Below, one piece after another: positions 7,468-10,230 of a stretch of 10,230 bases of DNA. Every line of letters begins with the position of its first letter. Position 1 is the stretch's first letter. The notes beneath the pieces were generated by a model that saw only the letters and a list, made by a program, of their open reading frames with translations, was not told the origin of the DNA and ran no database searches. Source of the DNA: an uncultured euryarchaeote (GTDB lineage: Archaea > Thermoplasmatota > Poseidoniia > Poseidoniales > Poseidoniaceae); assembly GCA_937881505.1 (NCBI GenBank), contig CALGEM010000203.1, positions 1 through 10,230 on the forward strand. The letters run 5' to 3'. The translations under genes and the position numbers were made by a program.

Positions 7468-7830
7468 TCAGTCTCGGTGCCAAAGAACCTCAATTGCTGG
7501 CAAACCACCAGGATGGGGAAGCGGTGCGTTTGGCTTTTCGATGCGAATGCTCAGGCTGGCGATGGCAGCGAATTCAGCCAATCGGTCGACGATGCCTTGG
7601 GCCATCTCCTCCATCAGCCGAATGGGTTGGGGGGCGTTGTGCATCACGTCGTCAATGGCGATTTGGATGTCGGCGTAGTTGAGGGTTTCTTCCAGTGCTT
7701 CAATACGACCGTTCCCAGCGAGGGTGGCCCAGACGGTGAAAATGAAGGGTTGTGGAGCCTCATGCTCCCGGTCATAGTAGCCGTGAACGGCGTTCACTTC
7801 GTAGGCTTCGAGACCAACACGCCATTGCAC
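7468..7830 (-). CDS. folB: Dihydroneopterin aldolase, FolB-type
   Basis: Members of this family convert 7,8-dihydroneopterin to 6-hydroxymethyl-dihydropterin and glycolaldehyde in folate or related pterin synthesis; they form octamers in the cytoplasm. It has 120 residues, the normal length. Visible family features are VGLEAYEVNAVHGYYDREHE with the conserved E22, the LNYADIQ block (about 50-56), LMEEMAQGI with E74, and the lysine K99 of RIEKPNAPLP. The start is GTG at 7830, 9 nt after the parvulin stop, and the sequence TGAGGTGGGACC just before it gives a good Shine-Dalgarno match. No TATA-like element is at -26, so it is probably co-transcribed with the parvulin gene. Many archaea use the unrelated MptD for this step, so a bacterial-type FolB suggests old transfer from bacteria. 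Family match is strong; exact substrate is inferred. Confidence 0.87.
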   Translation of the reverse strand: MQWRVGLEAYEVNAVHGYYDREHEAPQPFIFTVWATLAGNGRIEALEETLNYADIQIAIDDVMHNAPQPIRLMEEMAQGIVDRLAEFAAIASLSIRIEKPNAPLPHPGGLPAIEVLWHRD

Positions 7831-7832
7831 GG

Positions 7833-7840
7833 TCCCACCT
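7833..7840 (-). promoter_or_regulatory. Shine-Dalgarno site for folB overlapping the parvulin stop
   Basis: On the minus strand the parvulin stop TGA runs straight into GGTGGGACC and then the folB GTG. GAGGTG is a six-base match to the anti-Shine-Dalgarno sequence with a 5-nt spacer. It fixes the GTG start and suggests translational coupling. Confidence 0.6.
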
Positions 7841-8133
7841 CACTGGTCTTCGTCGCGCTCATGGACCCAAATCAGGTGGTAGCCAAATTGGGTTTTCACG
7901 GGCGGTGAAACGGTGTTGAGGGGCGTGGTCCAGACCGCATCTTGGAAGGCTGCAACCATCTGGCCCTTGCGAAACCAACCCAGGTCACCGCCTTTTTGGC
8001 TGGACGGGCAGGTGCTTTTTTTGCGAGCGAGTTTCTGAAAATCCTTCAGTTTCCCGACCTTGTCCTTGATCTGGATGGCTTCGCTTTTCGAATTGACCAG
8101 TATGTGGGAGGCCCATGCGCTCGGTGCGACCAT
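7840..8133 (-). CDS. ppiC: Parvulin-type peptidyl-prolyl isomerase, PpiC-like
   Basis: Parvulins catalyse cis-trans isomerisation of X-Pro bonds during protein folding. It has 97 residues and is a stand-alone domain like E. coli PpiC (93). Motifs are ASHILV (H10), STCPSSQKGGDLGWF (C42), RKGQMVAAF (M59, F63) and VKTQFGYH (F84, H86), matching the usual active-site set. The start is the ATG at 8133. The frame stays open upstream to 8388, but that stretch is the antisense of the M28 gene and has no family similarity. The gene begins 37 nt after the M28 stop, with TTCAAAAC at -29 to -22 and a G-rich GGTGGGG at about -12 to -6, so either a leaderless or a leadered start is possible. No signal peptide is seen, so it is probably cytoplasmic. 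Relative to PpiC the loop before DFQKLA is slightly compressed. Confidence 0.9.
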   Translation of the reverse strand: MVAPSAWASHILVNSKSEAIQIKDKVGKLKDFQKLARKKSTCPSSQKGGDLGWFRKGQMVAAFQDAVWTTPLNTVSPPVKTQFGYHLIWVHERDEDQ

Positions 8134-8154
8134 GATTTCCCCACCCGCCGTCGT

Positions 8155-8162
8155 GTTTTGAA
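8155..8162 (-). promoter_or_regulatory. Weak TATA-like element upstream of the parvulin gene
   Basis: TTCAAAAC at -29 to -22 from the ATG at 8133, identical in sequence and offset to the element before nei. It is in the 37-nt gap after the M28 stop codon. Confidence 0.4.
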
Positions 8163-8170
8163 CCCCACGC

Positions 8171-9916
8171 TCAGTAATCCGAGTAGGCCAAGAAGCGCAT
8201 GTAGGTGCCGTAGATGGTGACCGAGACGTCCAGCGATTCCTCATTGAAGCGCTCCATGGTGTCGGCGTAGGTGTGGTATTCCCAACTTCCACTGCCATAA
8301 CAAACGACTGCACGTCCACGCTCACCGTCACCCAAGTCGTAGACAAATGGGGCGTGGTCAGAATTGTAGGGCATGCCGTCAGGCTCACCCCTGTCGCCAG
8401 TCAGTGTTCGGACTTGGATGTCGTAGCGGTCGGCGACATCGGAACGTTCCTTCCGATAGAGCTCGGTGATTCGTTCAATGTGGTCCATGTCCTCCTGATT
8501 GTTGCCAAACAACGTCACCGAATTGCCGCGGTTGGCCGTATCGGCATCAACATGGTTCATGTCGAGGTTGAGGTAGAGGCGGAGGTTGTCTTGCAAACTG
8601 TTCTGGAAGGCGCTGACATAGGCTCGGCTACCGTAGAGCCCTTCTTCCTCGCCGCCCCACGTGCAAAAGCGCAATGTTCGCTCTGGCGTACCGGTTTCGT
8701 TGACAATCTTGCTGATCTGTCGTCCAATTTCCATCACGCTGGCGGTGCCAGATGTATCGTCGACGGCACCTTCTGCGTGGTAAACGGTGTCGTGGTGCCC
8801 TCCAACAATGACCACCTCGGAGGATTTCCCTCTGATTTCACCGCACGGGACATAGATTGTTCGCTCTTCGTCGTTGGTCACGTCCATGAGCATCTCGATG
8901 ACACCAGGCGGTCCAGTGGCGTTGAAGATGGCCTGTTCGAGGATTTCACCGGCGTCTCTTGACATCGCGATAAAGGGCAATTCCGACGGGATGGAGCCAC
9001 CGTTGGCCGCTGAAACTTCGTCAATTCGACTTCCCTTGAAGATGGGCACACAATCGTTAGCCTCAATCTGGCCGCAGTTAGCGTGCTTGTTGACGAAAAT
9101 GAGGCCTGCGAGGCTGTTCTCAGCGGCTTTGGAGAAAATACCGGTGTTGCCACCAACATCTGCACCACTCCGAACATAGCCGATGGAGCCCGCTGCAGAG
9201 GCCCACAAGGCGTCGTCGGTTCCGTTTCCTACATCGGTCACTTGGACATCATCTTCGAAGGTGTATTCTGAAAAGCCCGAGAAGCCCTGAATGACATAGT
9301 CAACACGATGCTGGAATTGGATAATTTGGCTTCCAATTGCACCAAATCCTTCGCAAGGACTGTTGCCCGCGAGGCCTTGAATGCAGATTCTGAGGCTGGG
9401 CTCCGCATTGACGTGATGCATGGGAACCTGATAGGAATGCTCGGTGGCGGTCATCCCCATCGCCTCGAACTGGGCAGCGATGTAGGCCGAGGTGTTGGCT
9501 TCCTCGACGGTGCCACTCATTCGACCTTCCCATTCGGGATGGCCAAGCGCCACGAGGTCTTCGGCAAAGGCTCGGGTTTGGGCCGCATCGTAATCGATGA
9601 GGTCGTATTCGTAGCTGGGTGAGAATCCAAGCCAGGTGGGGCGGAACACAAAGACGGCGGTGACCATCAAGACCACCACGCCGATGGCCATCAAGGCTTG
9701 AGGAGTAAGCACTTCCGTACTTCGCCACCAGGGCACGTTTTCTTCGGTCAGACCTCCGGCGTTTTCTTTGGGTTCATCCTCAATGTTGAGCACCGCGTCG
9801 GTGGCGCTGTTCGCTTGGAGGCGCTCAACGAGTTGCGCTTTGGTGCCACTGACAGGAAGGTCCTGTTCGCGCAGCATCTCTTTGAGGTCGGCGACGGTCT
9901 TGCCATCAAGGTCCAT
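8171..9916 (-). CDS. SAP-domain, membrane-anchored M28 metallopeptidase
   Basis: A zinc exopeptidase of family M28 with an unusual N terminus. It has 581 residues from the ATG at 9916; a GTG three codons upstream is the alternative, but it overlaps the GGTGA ribosome-binding site. Residues about 2-37 form a SAP-like helix-extended-helix (VADLKEML, then LPVSGTKAQLVERL). An acidic linker and one transmembrane helix (about 72-92) follow. A PA-like insert spans roughly 200-335 (GSIGYVRSGA, SLAGLIFVNK, SELPFIAMSRDAGEI). The M28 site is complete: H374 and D386 in GGHHDTV and VDDTSG, base E423 and ligand E424 in WGGEEEG, D452 in LNLDM, H521 in SDHAPF. A cytoplasmic SAP with an external peptidase domain is the likely topology, probably for peptide scavenging or turnover. 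It lies 60 bp after ubiX, without a TATA-like element, so it is likely co-transcribed with ubiX. Confidence 0.93.
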   Translation of the reverse strand: MDLDGKTVADLKEMLREQDLPVSGTKAQLVERLQANSATDAVLNIEDEPKENAGGLTEENVPWWRSTEVLTPQALMAIGVVVLMVTAVFVFRPTWLGFSPSYEYDLIDYDAAQTRAFAEDLVALGHPEWEGRMSGTVEEANTSAYIAAQFEAMGMTATEHSYQVPMHHVNAEPSLRICIQGLAGNSPCEGFGAIGSQIIQFQHRVDYVIQGFSGFSEYTFEDDVQVTDVGNGTDDALWASAAGSIGYVRSGADVGGNTGIFSKAAENSLAGLIFVNKHANCGQIEANDCVPIFKGSRIDEVSAANGGSIPSELPFIAMSRDAGEILEQAIFNATGPPGVIEMLMDVTNDEERTIYVPCGEIRGKSSEVVIVGGHHDTVYHAEGAVDDTSGTASVMEIGRQISKIVNETGTPERTLRFCTWGGEEEGLYGSRAYVSAFQNSLQDNLRLYLNLDMNHVDADTANRGNSVTLFGNNQEDMDHIERITELYRKERSDVADRYDIQVRTLTGDRGEPDGMPYNSDHAPFVYDLGDGERGRAVVCYGSGSWEYHTYADTMERFNEESLDVSVTIYGTYMRFLAYSDY

Positions 9917-9921
9917 GGGGC

Positions 9922-9926
9922 TCACC
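9922..9926 (-). promoter_or_regulatory. Shine-Dalgarno-like site for the M28 peptidase gene
   Basis: GGTGA stands a few bases before the ATG at 9916 on the minus strand, and no AT-rich element is present at -26. This points to a leadered start inside a transcript that begins upstream, at or before ubiX. Confidence 0.45.
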
Positions 9927-9976
9927 CATGCTATCCTTGGCTTCCTTGTTCAAGAAGTCGGCGGTCCGGCGTCTTT

Positions 9977-10230
9977 TCAGACTTCATCGCCGGTCCATCG
10001 GCGGCCGGTGTCGTGCTCGTACCCGAGTTGGTCGAGGATTCGTGCGATGATGAAGTCCACCATGTCGTCGATGTTCTTCGGGTGGTTGTAGAACCCGGGT
10101 GAAGCGGGGATGACGATGGTGCCCCACTGGGAAAGTTTGGCCATGTTTTCGAGATGTACGGTAGCATACGGGGCTTCACGAGGTACAATAATCAACGTTC
10201 GTCGTTCTTTCATAGCGACAATACCTGAAC
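9977..10230 (-). CDS. ubiX: UbiX-type flavin prenyltransferase, C-terminal fragment
   Basis: UbiX attaches a dimethylallyl group to FMN to make prenylated FMN, the cofactor of UbiD-family decarboxylases used in quinone synthesis and aromatic-acid metabolism. Only the last ~84 residues are in the window; the start lies beyond 10230. The internal ATG at 10213 is not the start, because the frame continues upstream (SGIVAMKERR) and the family has about 120 residues before this point. Residues that bind the dimethylallyl phosphate are present with the exact spacing of Pseudomonas UbiX (K129, R139, Y169, R185, from memory): KERR, VPREAP, PGFYNHP and ARILDQL. The C-terminal tail after LGY is short and polar. 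A UbiD partner is not visible here. The closely related Pad1/BsdB proteins share these motifs. Confidence 0.9.
   Translation of the reverse strand, partial: SGIVAMKERRTLIIVPREAPYATVHLENMAKLSQWGTIVIPASPGFYNHPKNIDDMVDFIIARILDQLGYEHDTGRRWTGDEV

Noticed and set aside
8134..8388. N-terminal 85-residue extension of the parvulin frame
   Set aside because: It overlaps the M28 C terminus in antisense, is rich in Thr, Ser and Pro without a fold, and the parvulin domain begins right after the ATG at 8133.
5032..10230. Minus-strand cluster as a new defence or biosynthetic system
   Set aside because: The recognisable genes (ubiX, M28, ppiC, folB, nei) belong to unrelated housekeeping pathways, most have separate promoter elements, and no nuclease-toxin, transporter or regulator pairing is seen.

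Overview
The window looks like a gene-dense piece of a planktonic archaeal genome, most plausibly a Marine Group II/III euryarchaeote (Poseidoniia). The reasons are archaeal-type TATA elements about 26 nt upstream of many start codons (a leaderless layout), a mixture of archaeal promoters with bacterial-looking metabolic genes (carB, folB, ubiX, nei, ppiC), a DPRP-type photolyase, and a membrane-anchored peptidase with an N-terminal SAP domain. The lineage call is inference; no rRNA or other marker gene is present.

Layout. Positions 1-5037 are on the plus strand: carB (5' end cut off by the window edge), then a photolyase/cryptochrome-related Fe-S flavoprotein. From 5032 to the right edge all genes are on the minus strand. 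Read in their own direction they are: ubiX (5' end cut off at 10230), a SAP-TM-M28 peptidase, a PpiC-type parvulin, folB, a zinc-ribbon protein of unknown role, a 107-residue protein of unknown role, a 193-residue single-pass membrane protein of unknown role, and nei (endonuclease VIII). The photolyase and nei genes converge and overlap through the palindrome TCATGA. No gap between genes is longer than about 80 bp, and I saw no tRNA, rRNA, CRISPR array or insertion sequence.

How the genes relate. carB makes carbamoyl phosphate for pyrimidine and arginine synthesis. The photolyase and Nei repair UV-damaged and oxidised DNA respectively, which suits a sunlit surface habitat. ubiX makes prenylated FMN, folB acts in pterin/folate synthesis, the M28 enzyme trims peptides outside the membrane, and the parvulin helps proteins fold. 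The minus-strand genes are close together, but most have their own core-promoter-like element, so this is a run of short transcription units rather than one clear operon. Only the M28 and folB starts appear to rely on a Shine-Dalgarno-like site. I found no obvious new multi-gene system. The most notable points are the exact spacing of the promoter elements, the shortened Fe-S cysteine loop in the photolyase, the SAP-peptidase fusion, and three uncharacterised small genes.
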